A stretch of DNA of 39,742 nucleotides from Thermoplasmatales archaeon (GCA_020350825.1 CP070724.1:1848765-1888506), one strand, 5' to 3'; positions 8,215 to 18,292 are shown, counted from the first letter of the stretch. Made by a program: numbers and translations. Notes: a model not told the origin generated them from the sequence alone.

Positions 8215-10305
8215 ATGAAGATAAAAATAATGACTGGAACCATCTTAATCTTGTTTATTGTAGTAAATATTATACCGAGTATTAGTGGGATACAAATGAA
8301 GGAAAATGAAAGATTTCCTTTGAGCTTCGATCCACCGGTCTATTCATCTACACCGGATTGGATCTCGGATAATCCGCATTACAGTACTGGGGCTGCGCTC
8401 GCTGATTTCAATCAAAACGGCTGGCTTGATCTGGTTGTTGCTGATGGTAATGATATATTGCAAGGGCGGTTAAATGTCTATTATAACGACGGAAACGGTG
8501 CATTCCCTACAACTGCTAGTTGGCAATCAGCTGATCTTGGATACAATGGTCATCTGGATGTCGCGGATGTAAACGGAGATGGATGGCCTGATGTCGCAGT
8601 CTCATATCTTGGTACATCCTCTACATTTGGACCTATCGCTCGTGTCTACTTGAATAATAACGGCGTTCTCTCTTCTTTACCTGATTGGTCTGCAGATATT
8701 ATCGGCAATGCTTTTGGTGTAGACTTTGGCGATATAAACAACGACGGACGCCCAGATTTGGCAGTGGCCACTGGATGGTCCTACAGTCCACAACACTTCT
8801 ACAAAAATTACGTTTACCTTAATATTGGTGGCACGCTTGAATCATCGGCAAGTTGGGAATCGGATGACACTTTCCACTACTTAGGTGTACTGTGGGTAGA
8901 TGCTGATAATGATAGCTGGTTGGACCTAGCTGGGATTGGCACAGGGCAGGAGACCAAGATATATCGTAATCTTGGTGGTATGCTTGAGACAACTGCAAGC
9001 TGGCAGACATCAGACAGTTCTAGTCAAGACGGAATTATGCTGACTGTTGGTGATGTCAATATTGATGGAGTCCTTGATCTTTTTGCCGCTGATAATATGC
9101 AACTCGGTGGTAGCGGGCTTTTTAAACAATATAATGGTCTGTCTGAAGGATTCTTTGAAACTACCTACTCGTGGAGCTATTACGATGGCTACTGTTCGGC
9201 GGTTGCTCTTGCAGATGTCAATGGCGATAACAAACTTGACCTAGCTACTGGGGCATGGTGGGACTATACCCGTATTTTCATAAATGATGGATCAGAATTA
9301 CCCGTGATTCCCTCCTGGAACTCAGGAGGAACGAGCGTTGTGGAGAAGATCTTATTTGGAAATGTCGGTCCGACACATTGTGAGCGTGTCAATACCGAGA
9401 TTTTTTCCCCTGATGGTAATCGTAAGCTCTTTCATTTACCACAACAACCGATACAAGGAATTCGTAGTGTGGCTCGTGACGGTACTGCGTTGAATCCCTC
9501 TGAATATACATTCAGTCGAGAACACGGCTGGATTACGGTCGGTACCGCTCCAACTGAGTCGATTGAGGTAGTCTACAATTATTCTCGTTCGATTGATATG
9601 GTTGTTTCCAACTGGGATAACCATCTTGGTAACTATCTCTATTACAACCAATTGTTATACGCTGATTTAGAGTGCGATGGTACCCTCAGTTGGACCAATG
9701 TTAAACCAGGAGAAACTGTTGAGGGTAGTTTTGAGGTGTCAAACGTCGGCGATCCGTCCTCGTTGCTAAACTGGGAGATAAAATCATACCCTGATTGGGG
9801 AGCCTGGACATTTGACCCTGAATCCGGTGAAGATTTGACACCTGAAGAGGGATCAGTTATTGTAAATGTTGAAGTTATTGCACCTGATGAGAGGGATACT
9901 GAATACTTAGGAGAAATTAAGGTTGTAAACCAAGATGATCCATATGATTCCGATATCATTCCTGTATCTCTTAAACTTGAAGGGGAACCAGGACCAGCAT
10001 TTGAAATCATATCCATTACAGGTGGGAAAGGGGTAAGCATAGAATTCGAGAACGTTGGAAATGGATCTGCGACTAATGTGGACTGGAATATCAAGGTAAC
10101 CGGAGGAATACTCAATTTAATAAACGTCAACAAGGGAAATATAATATCAAGTATGGCTTATGGAGCGAAAGAAACGGTTAAAACTGGGATTTTCCTAGGT
10201 CTTGGTAAGATAAGTATAGAGTTTACAGTAGACTGCGACGAGGGAGCATCTGTAGATGAGGGTGCAACTGGAATACAAATAATCATCTTCACTAAAATTA
10301 ATTAA
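8215..10305 (+). CDS. secreted FG-GAP/VCBS repeat surface protein
   Basis: 696 residues with a signal peptide of about 25 residues. Residues about 40-390 contain repeated FG-GAP/VCBS blades with Asp-rich calcium-binding loops: DFNQNGWLDLVVAD, DVNGDGWPDVAVS, DINNDGRPDLAVA, DADNDSWLDLAG, DVNIDGVLDLFAAD and DVNGDNKLDLATG. This predicts a seven-bladed beta-propeller of the integrin-alpha type. Next comes a beta-rich linker (about 390-470), then an Ig-like domain around WTNVKPGETVEGSFEVSN, and a final beta domain. It should act at the cell surface in binding or adhesion. The body of the gene looks less AT-rich than its neighbours, which may reflect amino-acid composition or past transfer. Confidence 0.9.
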   Translation: MKIKIMTGTILILFIVVNIIPSISGIQMKENERFPLSFDPPVYSSTPDWISDNPHYSTGAALADFNQNGWLDLVVADGNDILQGRLNVYYNDGNGAFPTTASWQSADLGYNGHLDVADVNGDGWPDVAVSYLGTSSTFGPIARVYLNNNGVLSSLPDWSADIIGNAFGVDFGDINNDGRPDLAVATGWSYSPQHFYKNYVYLNIGGTLESSASWESDDTFHYLGVLWVDADNDSWLDLAGIGTGQETKIYRNLGGMLETTASWQTSDSSSQDGIMLTVGDVNIDGVLDLFAADNMQLGGSGLFKQYNGLSEGFFETTYSWSYYDGYCSAVALADVNGDNKLDLATGAWWDYTRIFINDGSELPVIPSWNSGGTSVVEKILFGNVGPTHCERVNTEIFSPDGNRKLFHLPQQPIQGIRSVARDGTALNPSEYTFSREHGWITVGTAPTESIEVVYNYSRSIDMVVSNWDNHLGNYLYYNQLLYADLECDGTLSWTNVKPGETVEGSFEVSNVGDPSSLLNWEIKSYPDWGAWTFDPESGEDLTPEEGSVIVNVEVIAPDERDTEYLGEIKVVNQDDPYDSDIIPVSLKLEGEPGPAFEIISITGGKGVSIEFENVGNGSATNVDWNIKVTGGILNLINVNKGNIISSMAYGAKETVKTGIFLGLGKISIEFTVDCDEGASVDEGATGIQIIIFTKIN

Positions 10306-10393
10306 AAAAACAAAATAGGTAGAATATTTTACATAAAAACTTTTATTTACAGTTTTTAACAAATATAACGTAAATTATCTAATAAAATAGCAG

Positions 10394-11200
10394 TTATACC
10401 TCTAATTTGTATAGGTTAATATCACCATTAGAAGTGTGGATATCTAGCTTATTGCCACCATCACCCAGTTTCCCCACCTTATGTTTCTCTTCTGAAATTG
10501 TTATATTCAATGATAAGCCACTTATAGAAATTTGACCATTGGATGTTGTCATTTCAATATCAGCGTTGAGAGAAGGTTTTATGTACACGGTAATTCTTCC
10601 ATTACTCGAACGTATATCGATATCATCTTTAAAGTCAAATATCTCAGCATAGATCCTTCCGTTTGACGTCTCCAAATCATCTACTCCAGTTGTACCTTGT
10701 ATATCAATATTACCGTTGCTTGTACTTGCTTTTACATAACCATCGACATCTTCAATAATTATCGCTCCATTGGAACTATGCGCCGAAGTATTTCCCTTTG
10801 TGCCTGAAATTTGCACCGCTCCATTTGAAGTTGTTGCAGAGTCAACAGTAACATTACGTGGTACCTTAATATTCATATCAACACTTGGCGTGGTTGTTCT
10901 CTGACCTATATATTTTGCTTCGATTTCTATTTGATTCTCGCTTTCGATAACATTGATTTCAACTTTATCAAGTTCTTCTTGACCAAAGGAAGATTTCTTA
11001 ACGGCATTAAAAGAGACATTGTCACCATCCCACGCATAAATTTCAATCTGACCGTTAAGAGTAGTAGCCTTCAAAACGGTATTTTCATTAGCCTCATATT
11101 CTCCATTGAAATAATCAGTTGTTTGAGGTCCAACACAGCCACTTAATCCAACAACAAGTAACATTAACGCGATTCCAACAATTAAGAGTTGTTTTTTCAT
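10394..11200 (-). CDS. DUF4097 beta-strand repeat lipoprotein
   Basis: 268 residues. The signal peptide ends in a lipobox (VVGLSGC, Cys near residue 22), so the protein is probably lipid-anchored outside the membrane. The body is a right-handed beta solenoid of the DUF4097 type, marked by repeated T/S-S-N-G turns (TTSNGAVQI, HSSNGAIII, STSNGNIDI, ETSNGRIYA, RSSNGRITV, TTSNGQISI, HTSNGDINL). GGAGG precedes the ATG at 11200 and decides it over an upstream in-frame ATG. Family members are thought to be envelope-associated, but no reaction is known. It converges with the FG-GAP gene. Confidence 0.88.
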   Translation of the reverse strand: MKKQLLIVGIALMLLVVGLSGCVGPQTTDYFNGEYEANENTVLKATTLNGQIEIYAWDGDNVSFNAVKKSSFGQEELDKVEINVIESENQIEIEAKYIGQRTTTPSVDMNIKVPRNVTVDSATTSNGAVQISGTKGNTSAHSSNGAIIIEDVDGYVKASTSNGNIDIQGTTGVDDLETSNGRIYAEIFDFKDDIDIRSSNGRITVYIKPSLNADIEMTTSNGQISISGLSLNITISEEKHKVGKLGDGGNKLDIHTSNGDINLYKLEV

Positions 11201-11408
11201 AAGATTTGCCTCCTTCAAATTACAGGTTAATAACATCTTTTTCTTAATAAATCTTTATTAATTTCTTGTCAAGTATAATGGTAGAAAGCCTATTATATCT
11301 TTAGTTTTTTCAGTTTGAAAGTTATCAAAAGGTATATAAGGTGTATTATCACTTAAAAAGTATCAATTTCGAAACATTGTAAAAATTATTGGGGGAAATT
11401 TAACGGCC

Positions 11409-12524
11409 ATGATATCAAAGGATGTTTGCTCTAGAATTCGTAGTTTATCGAGTCTCATTGGCAACACACCACTTTTAGCTATCGAATATCTTTTCCATGG
11501 CGAGAAACGAGTTATTTATGCAAAAGCTGAACATCTAAATATGACCGGAAGTATCAAAGACAGAATGGCATTTCATATTTTACAACAAGGCTATAAAAGA
11601 GGGCACCTTAAACCGGGGTATATAGTTATTGAAGCTACGAGTGGTAATACAGGCATCTCTTTTGCAGCAATTGGACGTGCTTTGGACCACCCGGTAGTTA
11701 TTTTTATGCCTGATTGGCTAAGTAAAGAAAGGATAAATCTTATTCGGGGATTAGGAGCAAAAATTAATCTTGTAAGCAAAAAGGATGGGGGATTTTTAGG
11801 GTGTATACAACAAGCCGAAGAGCTGGAAAAAAATACTAAAGCTTCATTTCTGCCTCGTCAATTCTCAAATGAAGATAATGTAATGGCTCACTATTTGACT
11901 ACGGGTCCTGAAATTTGGTGGCAGTTACAGTTCCGAAATTTACACCCTAATGCTTTTATTGCAGGCGTTGGAACAGGTGGAACAATAATGGGGGCTGGAT
12001 GTTTTCTTAAAGAAAAGAATCCGAATATTAACTTGCATCCATTAGAACCTGCAAATTCTCCAACTCTATCAACAGGTCACAAGATAGGTAAACATCGTAT
12101 TCAAGGTATCTCTGATGAATTTATTCCATCAATTTTAAAGTTGGATAGATTAAATGAAATTATTAATGTCGATGATGGTGATGCAATCATAATGGCACAA
12201 AAGTTAGCATCAGAGCTTGGAATTGGTGTTGGTATTTCTTCAGGTGCTAATTTCTTGGGTGCTATAAAGGTTCAAAATAAATTAGGTAGTGAAGCTGTGG
12301 TTGCTACAGTTTTACCAGATGATAATAAAAAATATTTAAGCACTGACCTATTGCATGAAGAACCAATCAAAAAAGGCTTCATATCAAAAGATGTCAAATT
12401 AATACGGTACAGAGCCTTCAAACGTGTTTGTCATACTTGTTGTGACCCAACGGAATGTATGGAAGCAGCACATCCAAAATTTGATGAAAAATTTACATTA
12501 CCTCATTGTCCAAGAAGAGAATAA
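11409..12524 (+). CDS. cysteine synthase-like PLP enzyme with Cys-rich tail
   Basis: 371 residues, fold-type II PLP enzyme of the cysteine synthase / cystathionine beta-synthase family. The PLP lysine is in [10 protein letters not shown] (K50), the substrate-Ser loop is ATSGNTG, the phosphate loop is [10 protein letters not shown], and the C-terminal active-site Ser is in [13 protein letters not shown]. The core ends near residue 320. Beyond it lies an extension with [17 protein letters not shown] and ending LPHCPRRE, carrying five Cys, which could bind a metal or Fe-S cluster or be redox-active. The reaction is likely beta-replacement on O-acetylserine or O-phosphoserine with sulfide; the acyl donor cannot be fixed here. 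TATA-like GGTATATAAG lies near 11331-11340. Confidence 0.9.
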   Translation: MISKDVCSRIRSLSSLIGNTPLLAIEYLFHGEKRVIYAKAEHLNMTGSIKDRMAFHILQQGYKRGHLKPGYIVIEATSGNTGISFAAIGRALDHPVVIFMPDWLSKERINLIRGLGAKINLVSKKDGGFLGCIQQAEELEKNTKASFLPRQFSNEDNVMAHYLTTGPEIWWQLQFRNLHPNAFIAGVGTGGTIMGAGCFLKEKNPNINLHPLEPANSPTLSTGHKIGKHRIQGISDEFIPSILKLDRLNEIINVDDGDAIIMAQKLASELGIGVGISSGANFLGAIKVQNKLGSEAVVATVLPDDNKKYLSTDLLHEEPIKKGFISKDVKLIRYRAFKRVCHTCCDPTECMEAAHPKFDEKFTLPHCPRRE

Positions 12525-12684
12525 AATACCACTATGCAAAGCCCAATATATCCTTGGTATTCTACATACAAGTTTGGAAAAATGATAGAAAGCTCAAAGT
12601 GTCTTTGGATTTTTAAATTAGTTGGAATATTTTAGTTTTGAATATTATCTAAAAAACGGTCATTTTCCTCTATCTTTTACAGCT

Positions 12685-13533
12685 TCAAATATCTCTTTTT
12701 TTAAAGAAGTAATATGCTAATATTAATGGTACTATAAACCATATTAGATGGGCAACTAATAACAAACCCATATTCAAAAATTCAGGTAATGTAATTGAGT
12801 ATCCCATCGTGTCAATTGTACTTATTCCAAATGCCCGCATAACTGCTGTTTGATGTAAGTCAGGTGGGCTAAAAACTACAGAATTAAAGAACCAATCAGG
12901 AATGTTCCCTGTTGCAAAGTCATCAAATGTATAACCTGTACCATACAGGATACCTATAATTACGGTTCCATATATCATTCCCCAAAACCATAATACAATT
13001 CCTCCACCAATAGATGTAATACGTTTTTTACAAAAGGAAGAAACACATATCGATAAACTTAAAAATATCCATCCTAGAAATATACTAAGCAAAATAAATC
13101 CAATAAAACCTGCCCAAGATTCTCCTCCTGTTGTTGTGGCTATGACCACTCCGCCAAAACCAAATCCCATAAAAATCGATACAATAATTACTGAACCAAG
13201 TCCTAGAAGTTTACCAATTAGAACTTCTATCCGTCTGACTGGATATGATAAAACAACATATAATGCTCCACTTTCTGCTTCCCCTGAAATTGTTGAGAAT
13301 CCTAGAATAATTGCAATTAAAGGAATTAGGATAACAGAAACAACAAGTAATCCCATAGCAGAAGCTTCCATACTTCCAAATATATCCTCCCCTCCAGCAC
13401 CTGCAACGTATGAAAAAATGATTATTAAGATTACGAAAATAATTGTTAAAATAATAATCCATTTATTTCTAATATTATCTAAGAATTCTTTTTTTGCCAT
13501 AGTATAAATTGTCTTTGGGTTAATCCTGGTCAT
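12685..13533 (-). CDS. ABC-2 type transporter permease
   Basis: 282 residues with six hydrophobic spans and the common ABC-2 N-terminus (IYTMAKKEFLDNIRNKWIIIL), followed by a segment with ISGEAESGALYVVLSYPVRR, which matches the coupling region of NosY/NatB-like permeases. Its ATG overlaps the stop codon of the upstream ATPase (TAATG), so translation is coupled and the two proteins form one exporter. Substrate unknown. Confidence 0.9.
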   Translation of the reverse strand: MTRINPKTIYTMAKKEFLDNIRNKWIIILTIIFVILIIIFSYVAGAGGEDIFGSMEASAMGLLVVSVILIPLIAIILGFSTISGEAESGALYVVLSYPVRRIEVLIGKLLGLGSVIIVSIFMGFGFGGVVIATTTGGESWAGFIGFILLSIFLGWIFLSLSICVSSFCKKRITSIGGGIVLWFWGMIYGTVIIGILYGTGYTFDDFATGNIPDWFFNSVVFSPPDLHQTAVMRAFGISTIDTMGYSITLPEFLNMGLLLVAHLIWFIVPLILAYYFFKKRDI

Positions 13534-14609
13534 TAAGCATCACCTTCATCCTCAGATATCAATTTTACAAATGCTTCCTCAAGAGAAGGTTCAATTGTTT
13601 TAATGTTATCTATTTTTAACCCTGTTTTCTCAAGCATAGAAATAACTCGACTACGGACAGAAGATTCGCAAGTCACAAATAGCTTGTCCCCTTTTGCATT
13701 AACCTCTTCTATATCTTTGAGATCTTTTAATACCTCTGGAATCCTTCCACTTAATCCAGGAATAGAAATTTCAAGACGAGGTTTAATACGTAAATATTTA
13801 TTCAGATTGGCTACTGTATCTTCTGCTATAAGTTTACCTTTGTCGATAATTGCAACCCTATCACAAATATTTTCTACTTCACTAAGGATATGAGACGAAA
13901 AAAGTATCGTAGCACCTTGCTTATTTAACATCTTAATTCTTTCCCTAATAGTTTTAACCCAGCGTGCATCTAAACCTGCCATCGGTTCATCAAGAATATA
14001 AACTGGAGGATTCCCAATTCTTACCTGAGCTACACCTAGTAATTGTACCATACCCTTCGAGAAAGTCCCTACTTTCCTATTTATTGCTCCCTCAAGTCCA
14101 ACCTCGCTTATTAGGGGTTTAGCAACAGATTTATCGTCACCCCTTAATTCACAGAAGAAATGTAACGTTTGCAAAGGTGTTAGATTATTATAGAATGCAA
14201 CTCTCTCAGGGAGATATCCAACAGATTTTCTCGCTTCAATGTCTTCCTTTTTAATGTCGAATCCATTGATTTTGATTTTACCTGAGTTGGTATGAATTAA
14301 ACCAAGTATTGCCTTTATTGCTGTAGTTTTTCCAGCTCCATTAGGGCCAAGAAGACCAAAGATTTCTCCAGTTCTCACATTGAATGAAAGGTGATCCACT
14401 GCCGTTAAATCTTTATATTTTTTGGTAAGATCAGCAACCTCTATTGAAGAAGGTGCAGTTGATGTTTTTAAATCGGCTTTATCCACAGCAAAAATTGCTA
14501 TTCCTTTTTTACCGCAGTTAGGGCAGACTACTCTTATTTTATCCCCAGGGTTACCTTGACTTGAAATTTGGGTATTGCAACCTGGACAAGCAAATGTTTT
14601 TGTAATCAT
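13533..14609 (-). CDS. ABC transporter ATPase with N-terminal zinc ribbon
   Basis: 358 residues. Residues 1-35 form a zinc ribbon (CPGC at 8-11, CPNC at 29-32), an uncommon addition to this ATPase class. The ABC domain follows from about residue 55: Walker A GPNGAGKTT, signature FSKGM, Walker B VYILDEPMAGLD, and switch His in SSHILSEVENICDR. A C-terminal regulatory region of about 80 residues ends with EPSLEEAFVKL, typical of ABC-2 ATPases. The ATG at 14609 has GGAG 9 bases upstream and is preferred to a TTG five codons earlier. It overlaps the permease gene at its stop codon. Confidence 0.92.
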   Translation of the reverse strand: MITKTFACPGCNTQISSQGNPGDKIRVVCPNCGKKGIAIFAVDKADLKTSTAPSSIEVADLTKKYKDLTAVDHLSFNVRTGEIFGLLGPNGAGKTTAIKAILGLIHTNSGKIKINGFDIKKEDIEARKSVGYLPERVAFYNNLTPLQTLHFFCELRGDDKSVAKPLISEVGLEGAINRKVGTFSKGMVQLLGVAQVRIGNPPVYILDEPMAGLDARWVKTIRERIKMLNKQGATILFSSHILSEVENICDRVAIIDKGKLIAEDTVANLNKYLRIKPRLEISIPGLSGRIPEVLKDLKDIEEVNAKGDKLFVTCESSVRSRVISMLEKTGLKIDNIKTIEPSLEEAFVKLISEDEGDA

Positions 14610-14989
14610 GGTTTTTAGCTCCAATAGTTATGTTATTAGAATGTAATAATAGTTATTTAATTCTGCTAAAAAATTAGATGTATTAATTTTATTTATTATA
14701 ATTAACGGCGGTTCATGAATAGTAGATTCTATTTCTATTTAACTTTTCAAAATTTTGTAATAATAAAGAGATGAAAACATTATATTGTGATGAAAAAGAG
14801 GTTTTTATTTGAGAATTTTTAAAATCCAATATTAAATCACATAAGAGAAATCTATTTAAATTGTGTGTTAATGCACATAATCGCAAATGAATAGAAACAA
14901 AGGTTTTATAGTTTCATTCGAACCTTTGAAACTTTTTGTTTTCGTTCTTTTGTTATGACTTAGACAATATCGTCTAAGGAGGTTTAAAA
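14610..14989 (+). promoter_or_regulatory. structured leader and promoter region of the cold-shock gene
   Basis: No gene seen in this 380-base gap. CAAAGGTT (14898-14905) pairs with AACCTTTG (14921-14928). A second inverted repeat, TTAGAC-(6)-GTCTAA (14960-14977), ends directly against the AGGAGG ribosome site (14977-14982), so its folding could limit ribosome access at some temperatures. This is similar in principle to leaders of cold-shock mRNAs, but is inferred from sequence only. Confidence 0.45.
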
Positions 14990-15181
14990 ATGAAAGGAAC
15001 TGTCAAATGGTATAATCCAAGAAAAGGATACGGATTCATTGAAGGTGAAGACGGAAAGGACGTCTTTGTCCATCGATCAGCCATACCAAATGGAACATAC
15101 ATCAATGAAGGAGACAAGGTTGAATACGAGGTCGAAGAATCAGAAAGAGGACCGAATGCAAAAGATATAAAGAAATTATAA
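14990..15181 (+). CDS. cold-shock domain protein (CspA family)
   Basis: 63-residue single OB-fold nucleic-acid chaperone. RNP1 is KGYGFIE and RNP2 is VFVHRSA, with the leading MKGTVKWYN conserved in the family and VEYEVEESERGPNAKDI closing the barrel. Length is normal for CspA. It should bind single-stranded RNA or DNA in the cytoplasm. AGGAGG precedes the ATG at good spacing, and the long leader carries two inverted repeats. The protein is patchily distributed in archaea, so bacterial origin is plausible. Confidence 0.95.
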   Translation: MKGTVKWYNPRKGYGFIEGEDGKDVFVHRSAIPNGTYINEGDKVEYEVEESERGPNAKDIKKL

Positions 15182-15399
15182 ACATCTCAATTTTTAGAAT
15201 TTACAACATAGTGGTAAAGCATCTCATTTCTATTAATTTTTTAATTACCACTATACTCCTTCCTTTTCTTAAAAGAAGTTACAAATATTTAAATAGAATT
15301 AATTAATAGGTCAGTTGAACCAATAAATGAAAGGGATGCATTTTGCTACATAATGTACCTCTGTTTTCATAGGTGAGAAAATAAAAAGAAGGAGAGATT

Positions 15400-15939
15400 A
15401 TGAAGGTTGTAAAGGATGGAGATAAGGTTAACATATCATGTGAGGCGAAATTAGAAAATGGTGTTCTTTGTTTTAAAAACGAAGAAGAAAAGTACATAGA
15501 GATAGTCGTTGGAGAAGGAAAGTTCTTTCCAATAGTAGAAAACGAGTTAAAGGAAATGAAGGAAGGAGAAACAAAGAAGGTAACTCTTGAACCGAAGGAT
15601 GCATTTGGTCCATATATAAATGATCTTGTGCTAGAGGTCCCAAAGGATGTCTTTCGTTCTGATGTGAATTTGGAAGTTGGTTCAAGAGTCAAAATAGACG
15701 CGCCTTCAGGTAAAACCTACTATGGTACTGTTACAAAACTTACAGAGGAGGCCCTTACATTAGATCTTAACCATCCTTTAGCAGGAAAAAAGGTTATGAT
15801 TACTGTTACGGTTGTTTCAATAGAGGAAAATCAACAACCTTCTTCTGAAAAAAAAATACGGTTTCCATTGAAAAAAACAAAGAAGTCTCAGAAAGTAAAA
15901 TCGAAGAGATCTACTATTAACCCATTAAAGACCAAATAG
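15400..15939 (+). CDS. FKBP-type peptidyl-prolyl isomerase, SlyD-like
   Basis: 179 residues. The FKBP half-domain begins with VVKDGDKVNISCEAKLENG and includes VVGEGKFFPIVENELKEMKEGE. The family's insert-in-flap segment follows (EPKDAFGPYINDLV ... VGSRVKID) and closes with LDLNHPLAGKKVMITVTVVSIEE, the SlyD signature. The protein catalyses proline isomerisation and acts as chaperone in the cytoplasm. The last 35 residues are Lys/Ser-rich and disordered. AAGGAG precedes the ATG. The gene ends in TAG and its last 23 bases overlap the end of the convergent purL. Confidence 0.93.
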   Translation: MKVVKDGDKVNISCEAKLENGVLCFKNEEEKYIEIVVGEGKFFPIVENELKEMKEGETKKVTLEPKDAFGPYINDLVLEVPKDVFRSDVNLEVGSRVKIDAPSGKTYYGTVTKLTEEALTLDLNHPLAGKKVMITVTVVSIEENQQPSSEKKIRFPLKKTKKSQKVKSKRSTINPLKTK

Positions 15940-18277
15940 GTTGTTTCCAGTGATTTCTGATATCATCAACACTAAGGCTAACAAATCTGACATTATTATC
16001 ATGTATAATGACAGTATTGCTTTTTGTTGATCCTATTTTTTTAAACAGCGTATGATGTTTTTTTAGTAAAGATTCAAACTCGCGGTGTTTTCCATGTTTC
16101 ACTTCAAGTATCCAGCGAGTATTTGATTCTGAAAATAGCTTGAAATCAGTTCGTAAACCTGGACTGATTTGTGATAGATCAATCACTGCACCAATGTCAC
16201 TACCTATTGCCATCTCTGAAAGACAGATGCCTATACCTCCTTCACTTATGTCGTGACAAGATACAATATAATTTTTATCTATAGAAGCAAGAATTCCATT
16301 CATGCAGTTTTTAAGCACTGTTGTATCGGTCTTAGGAACGATTCCACTGTCAATCCCATATGTCTTATAATATTCGGAACCACCCATTTCCTTTTCAGTC
16401 TGTTTTCCTACTAAATAGATAGGATTTCCTTCGCTTTTGAAATCTGTTGTTAAGCATTTTCTAATATCGGAAGCGATTCCAATCCCTAGTACTTCAGGGG
16501 TTGGTGGAACTGCAGTTTTTATAGATTCATTGTAGAAACTTACATTTCCAGATACAAATGGTAAACAAAGTGCTCTTGCCATATCTCCAAGACCACGACA
16601 TGATTCATAGAATTCACCCATACGCTCAGGTTTCTCAGGATTTCCAAAATTAAGACAATCAAGAAGTGAGTCAGGTTTGGCACCAACAGCAACAAGGTTA
16701 CGACAAACTTCATCAACTGCAGAACAAGCACCCCAATATGGATTACGTTCCATAAAACGAGGATTAACATCAGCTGTTATTACTATTCCTCTAAATGAGT
16801 TCTCAAGAGGTTTCAAAACAGATGCATCTCCATGGGATTCAACACCAAGTTTTCCCTGAAGTGGTTTAATGACTGTATTTCCTCGCACCTCATGATCATA
16901 TTGTCGAATCACCCATTCCTTTGAGGCAACGTTGGGAGAACTCAGTAGTTTTTTTAACACGTCGTTGAGATCAGACATCCTAAAACTTTTTTCTTTTTTC
17001 TCATGTTCATCCGTCTTTGGTTGAACAAAAGGCCGAGTACAACTATCATAAATAGGGCCGCCGGTTAAAAAATTCATGTCCATCTCAAGAATCTTCTCGC
17101 CCTTGTAAAAAACTCGTGTTATTTGTTCTTTTATTACAATCCCAATAGGAATCGCCGTAACATCCCATTGTTTACAGATGTGAAGAACTTTTTCTACGTT
17201 TTCAGGTTTTACAAGAAACATCATACGTTCTTGACTTTCTGAAATCCAGATCTCCCAAGGATGTAATCCTTCTTCTTTCAAAGGAATGTTATCAAGACGG
17301 ATTTCTGCACCAAGACCTGCAGAATAAGCAAGTTCCCCACAAACACAAGAAAGACCACCACCACCAAAATCTTTTAAACCCTCAAGTAGTCCTTTTTTAT
17401 TACATTCAAGTGTTGCATGAATAACAGGTTCTTTTGTAATTGGATCTCCGACCTGCACGGCAGATCTGCTACTTTCTTCACTTTCATCTGTAAGCTCTGC
17501 TGATGCAAATGTCACACCATGAATACCGTCCCGTCCAGTTTTTCCACCGACATAGATATAAACATTTCCAGGTGCTTTTGCTCTGCTATGGATAAATTCA
17601 TCCTTCCTCATAATTCCAACACAGCCTACATTAACGAGGCAATTACCTGTATATCCCTCATGGAAATACACCTGACCAGACAATGTAGGGATTCCAATAC
17701 GGTTTCCATAGTCACGAATGCCGTCAACCACTCCCTTAAAAAGATACCGCGGATGTTTTACTCCTTTCGAAAGCTGTTTAAACGGAAGGTTTAAAGGACC
17801 GAAAAACAATGGATCGATAAATGCAATAGGTTGAGCACCCATACACACGACGTCTCTCACTATTCCGCCGATACCGGTTGCAGCACCTCCATATGGTTCA
17901 ATAGCAGAAGGGTGGTTATGTGATTCTAATGCAGCACAATAATAATGATCGTCATCAAATTCTATGACTCCTGCATCTTCACGTGCTACTATTTTCTTTT
18001 CTTCTATACCATAGATGTATTTCTTTAATGGAACCTTTGAAGATTTATAACAACAATGCTCAGACCATGCCTGTCCAAGTGCTTGTAATTCAATATCAGT
18101 GGGATTTCTATGTTTGTTTTGGAAATAATCCTTAATACGTTTCATTTCTGTTTTATCAAGTGCAAGACCCATTTTATTGCTTATTTCTTGTAATTGATTA
18201 TCAGTTGCAGAAAAAATATCTATTATATAACAATCAGATACTGCATCCTTTTTTTTAAAAAGACTGTCTAAATCCAC
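15917..18277 (-). CDS. purL: phosphoribosylformylglycinamidine synthase subunit PurL
   Basis: 786-residue small-type PurL. With PurS and the glutaminase PurQ it converts FGAR to FGAM in purine synthesis. Visible motifs are QAWSEHCCYKSSK near the N-terminus, the ATP/substrate loop ESHNHPSAIEPYGGAATG, DFGGGGLSCVCGE, and a second half beginning about residue 450 with HGDASVLKPL and ISEGGIGICLSEMAIG. The length is slightly above the usual 720-760. PurS is encoded 15 bases upstream on the same strand. No purQ is present in the window, so it must lie elsewhere. Confidence 0.96.
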   Translation of the reverse strand: MDLDSLFKKKDAVSDCYIIDIFSATDNQLQEISNKMGLALDKTEMKRIKDYFQNKHRNPTDIELQALGQAWSEHCCYKSSKVPLKKYIYGIEEKKIVAREDAGVIEFDDDHYYCAALESHNHPSAIEPYGGAATGIGGIVRDVVCMGAQPIAFIDPLFFGPLNLPFKQLSKGVKHPRYLFKGVVDGIRDYGNRIGIPTLSGQVYFHEGYTGNCLVNVGCVGIMRKDEFIHSRAKAPGNVYIYVGGKTGRDGIHGVTFASAELTDESEESSRSAVQVGDPITKEPVIHATLECNKKGLLEGLKDFGGGGLSCVCGELAYSAGLGAEIRLDNIPLKEEGLHPWEIWISESQERMMFLVKPENVEKVLHICKQWDVTAIPIGIVIKEQITRVFYKGEKILEMDMNFLTGGPIYDSCTRPFVQPKTDEHEKKEKSFRMSDLNDVLKKLLSSPNVASKEWVIRQYDHEVRGNTVIKPLQGKLGVESHGDASVLKPLENSFRGIVITADVNPRFMERNPYWGACSAVDEVCRNLVAVGAKPDSLLDCLNFGNPEKPERMGEFYESCRGLGDMARALCLPFVSGNVSFYNESIKTAVPPTPEVLGIGIASDIRKCLTTDFKSEGNPIYLVGKQTEKEMGGSEYYKTYGIDSGIVPKTDTTVLKNCMNGILASIDKNYIVSCHDISEGGIGICLSEMAIGSDIGAVIDLSQISPGLRTDFKLFSESNTRWILEVKHGKHREFESLLKKHHTLFKKIGSTKSNTVIIHDNNVRFVSLSVDDIRNHWKQPIWSLMG

Positions 18278-18292
18278 CTATACTCCCCAATA

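Noticed and set aside
10931..11146. Plus-strand 71-codon ORF inside the DUF4097 gene
   Set aside because: It is a shadow of the DUF4097 coding strand, which has a clear repeat pattern and lipobox.
13136..13507. Plus-strand 123-codon ORF opposite the ABC-2 permease
   Set aside because: It is antisense to a well-supported membrane protein; its Ile/Thr/Pro-rich composition is what the complement of such a gene gives.
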